From the NCBI GenBank assembly GCA_018819175.1, contig JAHJQQ010000020.1, positions 1 through 40,196 of the forward strand: a DNA stretch of 40,196 nucleotides, given 5' to 3'. The notes under the pieces are model-generated. The model saw only the letters and a list, made by a program, of their open reading frames with translations. It made no database searches and was not told the DNA's origin. Both the position numbers and the translations under genes were made by a program. Positions 30,116 to 38,388 of this stretch are shown piece by piece; position 1 is the first letter of the stretch; each line of letters opens with the position of its first letter. Source of the DNA: Gammaproteobacteria bacterium. GTDB lineage: Bacteria > Pseudomonadota > Gammaproteobacteria > Thiohalobacterales > Thiohalobacteraceae.

Positions 30116-31477
30116 ATGAAACTGTATATAAAAACCCACGGTTGCCAGATGAACGAGTACGACTCGGCGAAGATCGCCGATGTGCTCGGGGCCTCCCATG
30201 GTTTTGTGCAGACGCAGGTCGCCGAAGAGGCGGATGTGCTGCTGCTGAATACCTGTTCGATCCGCGAGAAGGCGCAGGAGAAGGTGTTTTCGCAGCTGGG
30301 CGCCTGGCGCGAAATGAAGCTGGAGCGACCGGAGCTGGTGATTGGTGTCGGTGGTTGTGTTGCCAGTCAGGAAGGTGAGGCGCTGCGTGAACGCGCGCCC
30401 TATGTCGATCTGGTGTTCGGTCCGCAGACCTTGCATCGCCTGCCGGATATGCTCAAACAACTGCAACAGCAACGCCGCGCGGTCGTCGATGTGTCGTTCC
30501 CCGAAATCGAGAAGTTCGACAATCTGCCCGCACCGCGTGCCGATGGGCCGACCGCCTTTGTGTCCATCATGGAAGGTTGCAGCAAGTATTGCAGCTTCTG
30601 TGTGGTGCCTTACACGCGCGGCGAAGAAGTCAGCCGGCCGTTCGACGATATCATCGCCGAAGTGGCCGCACTCGCCGAACAGGGCGTGCGTGAAGTCACG
30701 CTGCTGGGCCAGAACGTGAACGCTTATCGCGGCGCCATGCACGACGGCGGTTTCGCCGATCTGGCGCTGCTCATCAGCTATATCGCCGCCATCGACGGTC
30801 TTGATCGCATCCGCTACACCACCTCGCATCCGCTGGAGATGAGCGACAGCCTGATTCAGGCCTATCGCGACGTGCCGGAGTTGGTGAGTCAGCTGCATCT
30901 GCCGGTGCAGAGTGGTTCGGATCGTATTTTGGCGCTGATGAAACGCAATCACACCGCGCTGGAATACAAATCCATTATCAGACGCCTGCGCGAGGCGCGT
31001 CCGGATCTGAGTCTGTCGTCGGATTTCATTATCGGTTTCCCGGGCGAAAGCGCCGCGGATTTCGAGGCGACCATGCAGCTGATTGAAGAGTTGCGCTTCG
31101 ATCATGCCTTCAGTTTTATCTACAGCGCGCGTCCCGGCACGCCGGCCGCAGCGTTGCCTGATGATGTCAGTAACGACGAGAAGAAAGCCCGTCTGGCGCG
31201 ATTGCAGGCGCGTATTGCCGAGTTCGCCGCCGAGTTCAGCCAATCGATGATCGGCAGTACGCAGCGCGTGCTGGTGGATCGTCCCTCGCGGCGCGATGCG
31301 CACGAGATGGCCGGCCGTACCGAAAACAATCGCGTGGTCAACTTCGCCGGCAGCGCGGATCTCATCGGTCGTTTCGTCAACGTGCGCATTACCGACGCGT
31401 TGCCGAATTCATTGCGCGGCGACTATCTGGGGCTGGCCGAAGATCGCGTCGGTTCCCGCGTAGCCTACGGGTCCTGA
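30116..31477 (+). CDS. miaB: tRNA-2-methylthio-N6-dimethylallyladenosine synthase
   Basis: MiaB adds the methylthio group at C2 of i6A37 in tRNAs reading UNN codons. The 453-aa protein carries three N-terminal cluster-binding cysteines (C10 in THGCQMN, C47 in NTCSIRE, C81 in GGCVAS). The radical-SAM set C155, C159 and C162 lies in EGCSKYCSFCVVPYTRGEE. A C-terminal TRAM domain follows after about residue 375. It forms the start of the conserved miaB-phoH-ybeY-corC-lnt operon. The ATG is directly abutted by repeat copy 2 (CATTTATG) and no Shine-Dalgarno sequence is visible, yet the N-terminus is the normal one for the family. Confidence 0.98.
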   Translation: MKLYIKTHGCQMNEYDSAKIADVLGASHGFVQTQVAEEADVLLLNTCSIREKAQEKVFSQLGAWREMKLERPELVIGVGGCVASQEGEALRERAPYVDLVFGPQTLHRLPDMLKQLQQQRRAVVDVSFPEIEKFDNLPAPRADGPTAFVSIMEGCSKYCSFCVVPYTRGEEVSRPFDDIIAEVAALAEQGVREVTLLGQNVNAYRGAMHDGGFADLALLISYIAAIDGLDRIRYTTSHPLEMSDSLIQAYRDVPELVSQLHLPVQSGSDRILALMKRNHTALEYKSIIRRLREARPDLSLSSDFIIGFPGESAADFEATMQLIEELRFDHAFSFIYSARPGTPAAALPDDVSNDEKKARLARLQARIAEFAAEFSQSMIGSTQRVLVDRPSRRDAHEMAGRTENNRVVNFAGSADLIGRFVNVRITDALPNSLRGDYLGLAEDRVGSRVAYGS

Positions 31478-31494
31478 GACGTTTACCCATTCCC

Positions 31495-32496
31495 TTGGAC
31501 CCTCAACCTACAACGTCCGATATCCTGCTCGAACCTGCCGATAACCGCCGGTTGGCGAATCTGTGCGGGCAATTCGATCAGCATCTGCGGCAGATCGAAC
31601 GCCGTCTGGGTGTCGAGATCAATAATCGTGGCAATCAGTTTCAAATCATCGGTACCGATCCGGCGGTGCGCGCGGCGGGGAAGGTATTGGAGCGACTCTA
31701 TCTCGAAGCGGATGCGCTTACGGTGACGCCCGAGCTGGTCCATCTGCAAACGCAGCAGGCCGATGCCGAAATCGGCGCGCCGATCGAGGATCCGGAATTG
31801 CCGGAGGTGTCGATTCAAACCCGGCATGGCCAGATCCGTGGTCGTGGTCCGAATCAGAAACGTTATCTTGCCAGCATCCTCGCGCATGATCTGAATTTCG
31901 GCATTGGTCCGGCCGGCACCGGCAAGACTTATCTCGCCGTGGCCACGGCGGTGCAAGCCTTGGAGCGCGAACAAATCAGTCGCATCGTTCTGGTGCGTCC
32001 CGCGGTCGAGGCCGGCGAGCGGCTGGGTTTCCTGCCGGGTGATATGGCACAGAAGGTCGATCCCTATCTGCGCCCGCTGTATGACGCGCTCTACGAAATG
32101 CTCGGTTTCGAGCGCGTCTCCAAATTGATGGAACGTCATGTGATTGAGGTCGCGCCGCTGGCATTCATGCGCGGCCGTACCCTGAATGAGTCTTTCATCA
32201 TTCTTGATGAGGCGCAGAACACCACGCTCGAGCAGATGAAAATGTTCCTGACCCGCATCGGCTTCGGTTCGACAGCCGTGGTGACGGGCGATGTGACCCA
32301 GATCGATCTGCCGCGTGGAACACCTTCCGGCTTGCGGCATGTGGTCGATGTATTGAAAGATGTTCAAGGCATCAGCTTCACGTTTTTCAATGCCCAGGAT
32401 GTGGTGCGTCATCCCTTGGTGCAGCGCATCGTCACAGCCTATGATGCCTATGAAAAGCTCAATGAAAAAGACGATGACAAGCGTCATGGGCGCTGA
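31495..32496 (+). CDS. ybeZ: PhoH-like ATPase YbeZ
   Basis: The 333-aa PhoH family protein has an N-terminal KH-like region and an ATPase core: Walker A GPAGTGKTYLA, VLVRPAVEAGERLGFLPGDM, Walker B SFIILDEAQNTT, TGDVTQIDLPRG and GISFTFFNAQDVVRHPLV. YbeZ works with the ribosome-maturation RNase YbeY encoded next. The only sensible start is TTG at 31495, 17 bases after the miaB stop; the residues from SDILLEPADNRRLANLCGQFD match the family's usual start zone. An ATT two codons earlier is also in frame. No good ribosome-binding site is visible, so coupling to miaB translation is likely. Confidence 0.95.
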   Translation: MDPQPTTSDILLEPADNRRLANLCGQFDQHLRQIERRLGVEINNRGNQFQIIGTDPAVRAAGKVLERLYLEADALTVTPELVHLQTQQADAEIGAPIEDPELPEVSIQTRHGQIRGRGPNQKRYLASILAHDLNFGIGPAGTGKTYLAVATAVQALEREQISRIVLVRPAVEAGERLGFLPGDMAQKVDPYLRPLYDALYEMLGFERVSKLMERHVIEVAPLAFMRGRTLNESFIILDEAQNTTLEQMKMFLTRIGFGSTAVVTGDVTQIDLPRGTPSGLRHVVDVLKDVQGISFTFFNAQDVVRHPLVQRIVTAYDAYEKLNEKDDDKRHGR

Positions 32497-32977
32497 GCGC
32501 GCGCAGCCGTCGCTACGGCTTTATCTGGATGTGCAGCGCGCCAGTCAGTCCAGCACGCTACCCAGCGATACACAGCTGCGCCATTGGGCGCGCGCGGCGC
32601 TGACCGACCTTGGCGGCACGCATGAACTCACGCTGCGCTTGGTCGACGAGAGCGAGAGTGCGGAATTGAATGCCGGTTACCGCCACAAGAACGGTCCGAC
32701 CAATGTGCTATCGTTTCCTTTCGAGGCGCCACCCGGTGCGGCTTCGCGACTGCTGGGTGATTTGATTATCTGTGCGCCCGTGGTCGAGCGTGAAGCGCGC
32801 GAGCAAGGTAAGGACGTGCTGGCACATTGGGCGCATATGGTGGCTCATGGCATTTTGCATCTGCGTGGTTACGATCATTTGACGGATGCCGAGGCTACGG
32901 ATATGGAAGCGCTTGAAACGACAATCCTGGCCCGGTTAGGCTATGTTGATCCGTATTCACCAGGATCTAGGTGCTAG
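32474..32977 (+). CDS. ybeY: Endoribonuclease YbeY
   Basis: YbeY is a zinc-dependent endoribonuclease needed for 16S rRNA 3'-end maturation and ribosome quality control. The zinc motif HMVAHGILHLRGYDH is intact (three histidines and the Asp), preceded by LNAGYRHKNGPTNVLSFPFE and LLGDLIICAPVV. From the ATG at 32474 it is 167 aa; an ATG at 32486 is an alternative. The start overlaps the ybeZ stop by about 20 bases. The final residues (GSRC) and the TAG stop are encoded by the left edge of repeat copy 3, so the native C-terminus has been rewritten by the repeat. Confidence 0.95.
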   Translation: MTSVMGAERAQPSLRLYLDVQRASQSSTLPSDTQLRHWARAALTDLGGTHELTLRLVDESESAELNAGYRHKNGPTNVLSFPFEAPPGAASRLLGDLIICAPVVEREAREQGKDVLAHWAHMVAHGILHLRGYDHLTDAEATDMEALETTILARLGYVDPYSPGSRC

Positions 32978-33059
32978 GCTCTAGGGCCTAGGAAAAACCT
33001 AGAACCAACTTAGATCTTAATTCCTATTCCCTAGAACCTAGTACCTAGAACCTGAATTT
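32961..33059. repeat. CTAG-rich dispersed element, copy 3
   Basis: The left half CAGGATCTAGGTGCTAGG (continuing CTCTAGGGCCTAGG) is nearly the reverse complement of the right half, which ends CCCTAGAACCTAGTACCTAG and AACCTG. CTAG recurs every 7 bases in both arms. The left edge lies within ybeY and provides its last four codons and stop. The right edge CCTGAATTT directly touches the corC ATG. It separates two genes that are normally adjacent in one operon. Confidence 0.88.
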
Positions 33060-33932
33060 ATGGACGACCGACCTAGTCAAAGCAGTACCTCCCCCCGCTC
33101 CTGGGTTGAACGCCTGAGTAACGCATTACTGCGTGAGCCGAAAGATCGCGAACAACTGGTTGAATTGCTGCGCGATGCGCAGCGCCGCAATCTGCTCGAC
33201 GCCGAGGCGCTCGGCATGATCGAGAGCGTGCTGCAGGTCGGTGAGATGCAGGTGCGCGACATCATGATCCCGCGCTCACAGATGGCGGTGGTCAATCGGG
33301 ATGTGACGCCGGATGTGGTGTTGCCGATGATCATCGAATCCGGACATTCGCGTTTCCCGGTCATCAGCGACAATCGTGATGAAGTGGTTGGCATTCTGTT
33401 GGCCAAGGATCTGCTGCGCTACCGTTTCGATGCCAATGCCAATTTCGATATCAAGGATGTTATGCGGCCGGCCGTGTTCATTCCGGAAAGCAAACGCCTC
33501 AATGTGCTGCTCAAGGAATTCCGCGCCAGCCGCAACCACCTTGCCATTGTGGTGGACGAATACGGTGGTGTCGCCGGCATGGTGACCATTGAAGATGTAT
33601 TGGAGCAGATCGTCGGCGAGATCGAGGATGAGCATGATATCGATGAAGACACCTTCATCCGCAAACGCAGCGAGACCAGCTTTATCCTCAAGGCGCTCAC
33701 ACCTGTCGAGGACTTCAACGAATACTTTGGCGCGAATTTCAGTGAAGAGGAATTCGACACCATCGGTGGCTGCGTGACCCAGGCCTTCGGACATATGCCG
33801 AAACGCGGCGAGTCGGTCAGCCTGGGCAGTTTCGAATTCAAGGTATTGCGTGCCGATAACCGCCGTGTACACATCCTGGCATTGACGGTGTTGCCGCCAC
33901 TCGCGGACGCTGCTGCGGATGCAGCGAGCTAA
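33060..33932 (+). CDS. ybeX: CorC/YbeX CBS-domain protein
   Basis: The 290-aa cytoplasmic protein has two CBS domains (about 70-190: VQVGEMQVRDIMIPRSQM, SRFPVISDNRDEVVGILLAKDLL and VVDEYGGVAGMVTIEDVLEQIVGEI). A CorC_HlyC C-terminal domain follows (TVEDFNEYFGANFSEEEFDTIGG region). It lacks the DUF21 membrane domain, as expected of YbeX/CorC rather than HlyC/CorB-type transporters. It has been tied to Mg2+/Co2+ efflux and, with YbeY, to ribosome metabolism. It keeps its conserved place between ybeY and lnt. No Shine-Dalgarno sequence precedes the ATG, which is abutted by repeat copy 3. Confidence 0.95.
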   Translation: MDDRPSQSSTSPRSWVERLSNALLREPKDREQLVELLRDAQRRNLLDAEALGMIESVLQVGEMQVRDIMIPRSQMAVVNRDVTPDVVLPMIIESGHSRFPVISDNRDEVVGILLAKDLLRYRFDANANFDIKDVMRPAVFIPESKRLNVLLKEFRASRNHLAIVVDEYGGVAGMVTIEDVLEQIVGEIEDEHDIDEDTFIRKRSETSFILKALTPVEDFNEYFGANFSEEEFDTIGGCVTQAFGHMPKRGESVSLGSFEFKVLRADNRRVHILALTVLPPLADAAADAAS

Positions 33933-33993
33933 TATCGCAGCCGGCATCTACGCACTGATGCATCGCTGACGCCGGATACCTGATACCTATCAC

Positions 33994-35550
33994 ATGACCA
34001 CACCGATCTCTGATATCGATCCGCACACTGCCGCTGCGCCGGCGTTACCGGGCTTGCTGGTGCTGCTGATCGCGATGGCGGCCGGTGCATCGGTACCGTT
34101 CGCCTTTGCGCCCTTCGAATACTATCCATTGATGCCCCTGGCATTGATCATTCTGTTCCTGTTGTTGCCAGGACGGGCGCCGGGCGCGGCATTCAGAATC
34201 GGCTTCGGTTTTGGCCTGGGTATGTTCGGCATCGGCGTCAACTGGGTCTACATCAGTATTCATTACTTCGGACATTCGCCGCTGCCGGCCGCCATCGGTG
34301 TGATGCTGCTGTTGGTCGCCTTCATGAGCCTGTTTCCGGCGGCACTGGCCTATGTCGGTGCGCGCTTGCAGATACGTCATGATGCGCGCGCCTTGCTGCT
34401 GTTTCTGCCGGCGGGCTGGATGCTGCTGGAATGGCTGCGCAGTTGGTTGTTTACCGGCTTCCCCTGGTTGAACGTTGGTTATACCCAGATCGATGGTCCG
34501 CTGGCCGGATTTGCGCCGCTGTTTGGTGTTTATGGTGTCGGCTGGTTGATTGCGTTGAGTGCGGGACTCTGCGTCTGGACACTGCGTGCAACCGGAACGG
34601 CACGTTGGCTGGGCCCCGTGTTGCTCGCCACGATCTGGTCCGCAGGCCTGGGTCTTACGCAGATCGAATGGACGCAGACGGCCGGCGCGCCGATCAAGGT
34701 GAGCCTGGTGCAGGGCAACATCCCGCAAGATGAAAAATGGGACCCGCAGCAACAGCTCGTAACCATGGAAAAATATCTCCAGATGACACGCGCTGAATGG
34801 TATCCACAGAACGGTCGCAAGAGCGATCTGGTGATCTGGCCCGAAACCGCCGTGCCGGCCTTTTATGATCAGGTGGAAGAGAATTTTCTGATTCCGTTGC
34901 GCGATGAGGCGCGACGTGTCGGCAGTGATCTGCTGACCGGCATTCCGGTGCTCGATCGCGGGAAATGGGAGTATTACAACGCGGTCATCAGTCTCGGTGA
35001 GGAAGAGGGCGCCTATTACAAACATCATCTGGTGCCATTCGGTGAGTATCTGCCGCTGCGCAGATTCCTGGGCGCGCTGCTGCAGGTGATGCCGCTGCCC
35101 GTGGCCGATTTCAGCAGTGGGCAGCTCGATCAACCGCTGATTCGTGCCGCGGGTTATCCGGTCGGTGTGTCGGTCTGTTACGAAGTCATCTTTGGTGAAG
35201 AGGTGATTACTCAGTTACCACAGGCCGCCTATCTGGTGAATGTCAGTAATGATGCCTGGTTCGGTGATTCACTCGCGCCGCATCAACATCTGGAAATGGC
35301 GCGCATGCGCGCCCTGGAAACGGGCCGCTATATGCTGCGCGCAACCAATACCGGCATCAGCGCGATCATCGGGCCTGACGGCAAACTTCGCGAGCGCGGT
35401 CCGCAGTTCGAAGCAGTGGTGGTGCGCGGTGAGTTCGAACCGCGCAGCGGCGCGACGCCCTATGTGCGCTGGGGCAACTGGCCGGTGGTGATTGCGGCGT
35501 TTCTGATTGTTTTGGGTTCGATGTTGTGGGGTCGGAAAGAAACAGCTTAA
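33994..35550 (+). CDS. lnt: Apolipoprotein N-acyltransferase
   Basis: Lnt transfers the third acyl chain onto the N-terminal cysteine of lipoproteins in the inner membrane. The 518-aa protein has an N-terminal half of about six to seven spans and a periplasmic nitrilase-fold domain. The catalytic triad is readable as E284 (VIWPETAVP), K343 (YYKHHLVPFGEY) and C395 (VSVCYEVIFGE), matching the E-K-C order of the well-studied enzyme. The ATG starts 61 bases after ybeX. The TAA stop lies at the left edge of repeat copy E. Operon position miaB-ybeZ-ybeY-ybeX-lnt is conserved. Confidence 0.98.
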   Translation: MTTPISDIDPHTAAAPALPGLLVLLIAMAAGASVPFAFAPFEYYPLMPLALIILFLLLPGRAPGAAFRIGFGFGLGMFGIGVNWVYISIHYFGHSPLPAAIGVMLLLVAFMSLFPAALAYVGARLQIRHDARALLLFLPAGWMLLEWLRSWLFTGFPWLNVGYTQIDGPLAGFAPLFGVYGVGWLIALSAGLCVWTLRATGTARWLGPVLLATIWSAGLGLTQIEWTQTAGAPIKVSLVQGNIPQDEKWDPQQQLVTMEKYLQMTRAEWYPQNGRKSDLVIWPETAVPAFYDQVEENFLIPLRDEARRVGSDLLTGIPVLDRGKWEYYNAVISLGEEEGAYYKHHLVPFGEYLPLRRFLGALLQVMPLPVADFSSGQLDQPLIRAAGYPVGVSVCYEVIFGEEVITQLPQAAYLVNVSNDAWFGDSLAPHQHLEMARMRALETGRYMLRATNTGISAIIGPDGKLRERGPQFEAVVVRGEFEPRSGATPYVRWGNWPVVIAAFLIVLGSMLWGRKETA

Positions 35551-35727
35551 CCACGAAGGCGCACAAGGCGCACAAAGGAAACCAATAAAAGTGCTAATGA
35601 ATCATGATCCATCCAATATTGCCACGGCGCTATGCGCCTCGTAATGACGTGAATCGCTGAGAGCCAGGGCTTCATTGACATTGATTAGTGTTTTTCCTTT
35701 GTGCGCCTTCAGCGCCTTCGTGGTTAA
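35549..35727. repeat. CACGAAGGCGC inverted-repeat element, copy E
   Basis: The left arm AACCACGAAGGCGCACAAGG and the right arm GCGCCTTCAGCGCCTTCGTGGTTAAC bracket about 130 bases. The left edge overlaps the lnt stop codon (TTAACCACG) and the right edge ends 23 bases before the rlmJ start. Its CGCACAAAGGAAA inner motif also occurs in copies B and C. Confidence 0.85.
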
Positions 35728-35750
35728 CATTTTTTGATACAGAACAATCC

Positions 35751-36596
35751 ATGCTCAGTTACCGTCACATCTACCACGCCGGCAATTTCGCCGATGTCTT
35801 CAAGCATGTTGTGTTGCTGCAGATCCTGCGCGCCTTGCTGCGCAAGGAGACAGCGTTTTTCGTGCTCGATACGCATGCCGGCATCGGTCGTTATGAACTG
35901 GCGCAGGCCGAGGCGCAGAAGAATCGCGAATTCGATACCGGCGTGATGCGCGTGCTGGATTGCGCGGATCCGCCCGCGGCGGTCGCGGATTATATCGCGC
36001 AGATCCGGGCGCTGAATCCTGTCGGGCATGAACTCACCACCTATCCAGGTTCGCCCTATTTGATCCGCGCGCTGTTACGTTCGCAGGACCGCCTGGTGCT
36101 GAGCGAATTGCATCCCGCCGATGTGATTGAACTCAAACGCGTGTTCGCGGGCGATAAGCTGGTTGCCGTGCATCAGCAGGATGCCTATCAGGGTTTGAAG
36201 GCCTATTTACCGCCCGCGGAACGCCGTGGGCTAGTGTTGATCGACCCGCCCTACGAGCGTAAAGATGAATATGAACGTGTCGCGGACAGCCTGGCAACGG
36301 CTTACCAACGCTGGCCGACCGGGACCTATGTGATCTGGTATCCCATTCTGTCGCGTTCCCTGGTGATGCGTTTTCATCATGCGATCGTCGGCACCGGTAT
36401 CCGCAAGATTCTCTGTGCCGAGCTTTGTATCGACGCGGACACGGATCGCACCGCCTTCGTCGGCAGCGGCCTGTTGGTCATCAATCCACCCTGGCAGTTA
36501 AAGGAAGAGCTGAGCACTCAGCTCCCCTGGCTGTGGCGCTGCCTGGCCCAGTCAGGGCAGGGGCGTCAGACGGTTGAGTGGCTGGTGCCGGAATGA
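35751..36596 (+). CDS. rlmJ: 23S rRNA (adenine(2030)-N6)-methyltransferase
   Basis: RlmJ methylates A2030 of 23S rRNA with SAM. The 281-aa protein begins MLSYRHIYHAGNFADVFKHVVLLQILR, the conserved family start, so the ATG at 35751 is chosen over longer in-frame starts that would translate repeat copy E. The SAM site is FFVLDTHAGIGRYEL, and the catalytic N6-adenine motif is VLIDPPYE (DPPY). WYPILSRSLVMRF and GSGLLVINPPW follow near the C-terminus. It follows lnt downstream of a repeat and appears to be a separate unit. Confidence 0.95.
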   Translation: MLSYRHIYHAGNFADVFKHVVLLQILRALLRKETAFFVLDTHAGIGRYELAQAEAQKNREFDTGVMRVLDCADPPAAVADYIAQIRALNPVGHELTTYPGSPYLIRALLRSQDRLVLSELHPADVIELKRVFAGDKLVAVHQQDAYQGLKAYLPPAERRGLVLIDPPYERKDEYERVADSLATAYQRWPTGTYVIWYPILSRSLVMRFHHAIVGTGIRKILCAELCIDADTDRTAFVGSGLLVINPPWQLKEELSTQLPWLWRCLAQSGQGRQTVEWLVPE

Positions 36597-36628
36597 TCCT
36601 GCGATAAAACAACTAACCAGGAAGGCCT

Positions 36629-37546
36629 ATGCTGTTTTTCCCCTTTAAAGCCGATCTGAGCCTGTTCCGGTTTCCGTTTATTACCATCGCGATCTGTATC
36701 CTGTGTTTGTTGGTTTACAACAATCAGTTTCAGAATGAACGGCGGGTGGTCAAGGCCGGCACCGACTTCTGTGAGGAGCGCGGACCGCAGATGTGGCGGA
36801 TGGTGATGGACCTGAGCCTGGGCGATACCAGTGCCAATGCCTGCGCCGAAATGATGTGGACCATACATCTTTCCGATCATCCGCAAACCGAGATAGATAT
36901 CTATGCCGCCAAAGGCAAGCCCTTTGCCGGGCTGACAGCAGAGGCCAGCCTTGCCTACAAGCGTGAAGTGATTATCGAACGCTACCAGAGTTTTCGGACG
37001 CGTGTACCGCAATACACAACCCAGCAACTCTGGTATCAGCCGTACTCCTGGGACCCTTGGCATATGCTCACCGCCGCGTTTGCACATGGTAGTTGGGATC
37101 ATGTGATCGGTAATCTGTTTTTCTTTTTTGCCTTTGCCGCGACCGTGGAAGTGATCCTGGGGTCGCTGGTGTATGCCGTTGTCGTTGTGGTCCTGGCGCT
37201 GGGTACCCACGCCTTTTATTCCGTGGCCATGCTGGCGGTGCCCGATGCCGTACCCACGGTCGGTCTGTCGGGTGTGGTGATGGGCATGATGGCGATGTTC
37301 GCCTTTTTCCTGCCGCTGGGGCGCATTAAATGTTTTCTCTGGTTTCTGGTGATTATCCGAATCATCCCCGTGCCGGCCTGGATATTGGCGGGCTGGTACA
37401 TCGGCTGGGATGTGCTGGCGTTGCTGCGTTCCGAGGAAATGGATGGCGTGAATATTATTGCGCACGTCAGCGGTGCGGCCATCGGCTATATGCTGGGCGT
37501 GCTGTTTTTCAGAGCGCGGCGGGCGGAGGTGCGTGCGCTGCTGTGA
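36629..37546 (+). CDS. Rhomboid-family intramembrane serine protease
   Basis: The 305-aa membrane protein has the catalytic serine in VGLSGVVMGM (S214), the catalytic histidine in IIAHVSGAAIGYMLG (H279) and the HGSWDHVIGNLFFFFAF helix with the conserved His/Asn pair. Rhomboids cleave membrane proteins within the lipid bilayer. A long soluble stretch of about 110 residues lies between the first span (FITIAICILCLLVY) and the core. Its charged and Cys-containing segment (DFCEERG...SANACAEMMW) resembles nothing recognised. AAGGAAGGCC precedes the ATG. Natural substrates are unknown. It is convergent with the MscS-like gene, the stops being 10 bases apart. Confidence 0.9.
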   Translation: MLFFPFKADLSLFRFPFITIAICILCLLVYNNQFQNERRVVKAGTDFCEERGPQMWRMVMDLSLGDTSANACAEMMWTIHLSDHPQTEIDIYAAKGKPFAGLTAEASLAYKREVIIERYQSFRTRVPQYTTQQLWYQPYSWDPWHMLTAAFAHGSWDHVIGNLFFFFAFAATVEVILGSLVYAVVVVVLALGTHAFYSVAMLAVPDAVPTVGLSGVVMGMMAMFAFFLPLGRIKCFLWFLVIIRIIPVPAWILAGWYIGWDVLALLRSEEMDGVNIIAHVSGAAIGYMLGVLFFRARRAEVRALL

Positions 37547-37556
37547 CCGATTCAGT

Positions 37557-38378
37557 TCAGATACTGGCGGCTGACTGTGTCGAGGATTCGGGCAGCTGGG
37601 TCAACAAGGATTGCCCCTGCAATGCCTCATAAAATCGTTCGGTGATGTCGCTGGCCATTCTGCGTTCCAGGCGCACGTCGAGAACATACGCCTTGATGGA
37701 AAAACGCAATAGATGGCGGTAGTCGTGGCGCGACTCGACCATGACCACCACGGGTTTTTTCAAATAGACATAGGGCGAGCAGCGCGCGGCATCCAGGGCC
37801 AGGGCCTTTATGTCGGCAACCTGCGCCGTCGCCGGTAAGTCGATCCGCACCACCACCATCTCGGCCAATTCGCCGCTATTGGAATTCACCACGGCCTGTT
37901 TCAGGATCTCCGCATTGGGGATCATGATGGTGCTGTCATCAAAGGTATGCAGCCAAGTCACACTCAGATCGATGCGCACGACCTCGCCGTAGTGGCCGGC
38001 CATCTCGATCATGTCGCCGATCCGATAGGGTGGATTGAAAATCATCATGACGCCGGCCAGCAGGTTGCGGATGCCGTCCTGTGCTCCCAGCCCGACGGCC
38101 AGGCCAATCGAACCGAGCACGGCGAACATCACTTCCTCGGGTGGATTGAGTATGCCGAAGACGATATAGGCTGTGACGATGCTCCACACCAGTATGCGTG
38201 CGACGGGAAAACTCTGACCGATCTGTAACCGATAACGGGGAAACCGTGCGGCCAATTTGTCCAGGCTGAAGCGAATCGCGTGCAACAGCAGCCAGGCCAG
38301 AAGAATGGCCATCGACGCCTGTAACAGGTGCTCGGTTGAAAACAACTCGATCAGTTGGGGGAGGATACCTTGTTCCAT
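37557..38378 (-). CDS. Small-conductance mechanosensitive channel (MscS family)
   Basis: The 273-aa protein has three N-terminal spans; the pore helix is GSIGLAVGLGAQDGIRNLLAGVMMIF, rich in Gly and Ala as in MscS TM3. Next come NPPYRIGDMIEMAGHYGEVVRI and LHTFDDSTIMIPNAEILKQAV of the beta domain, and then a C-terminal alpha/beta domain. These channels open under membrane tension to release solutes during hypo-osmotic shock. It follows the ATPase-like gene by 10 bases on the same strand, so the two are cotranscribed and probably work together. It is short but complete for the family. Confidence 0.93.
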   Translation of the reverse strand: MEQGILPQLIELFSTEHLLQASMAILLAWLLLHAIRFSLDKLAARFPRYRLQIGQSFPVARILVWSIVTAYIVFGILNPPEEVMFAVLGSIGLAVGLGAQDGIRNLLAGVMMIFNPPYRIGDMIEMAGHYGEVVRIDLSVTWLHTFDDSTIMIPNAEILKQAVVNSNSGELAEMVVVRIDLPATAQVADIKALALDAARCSPYVYLKKPVVVMVESRHDYRHLLRFSIKAYVLDVRLERRMASDITERFYEALQGQSLLTQLPESSTQSAASI

Positions 38379-38388
38379 CTGTGTTTCC

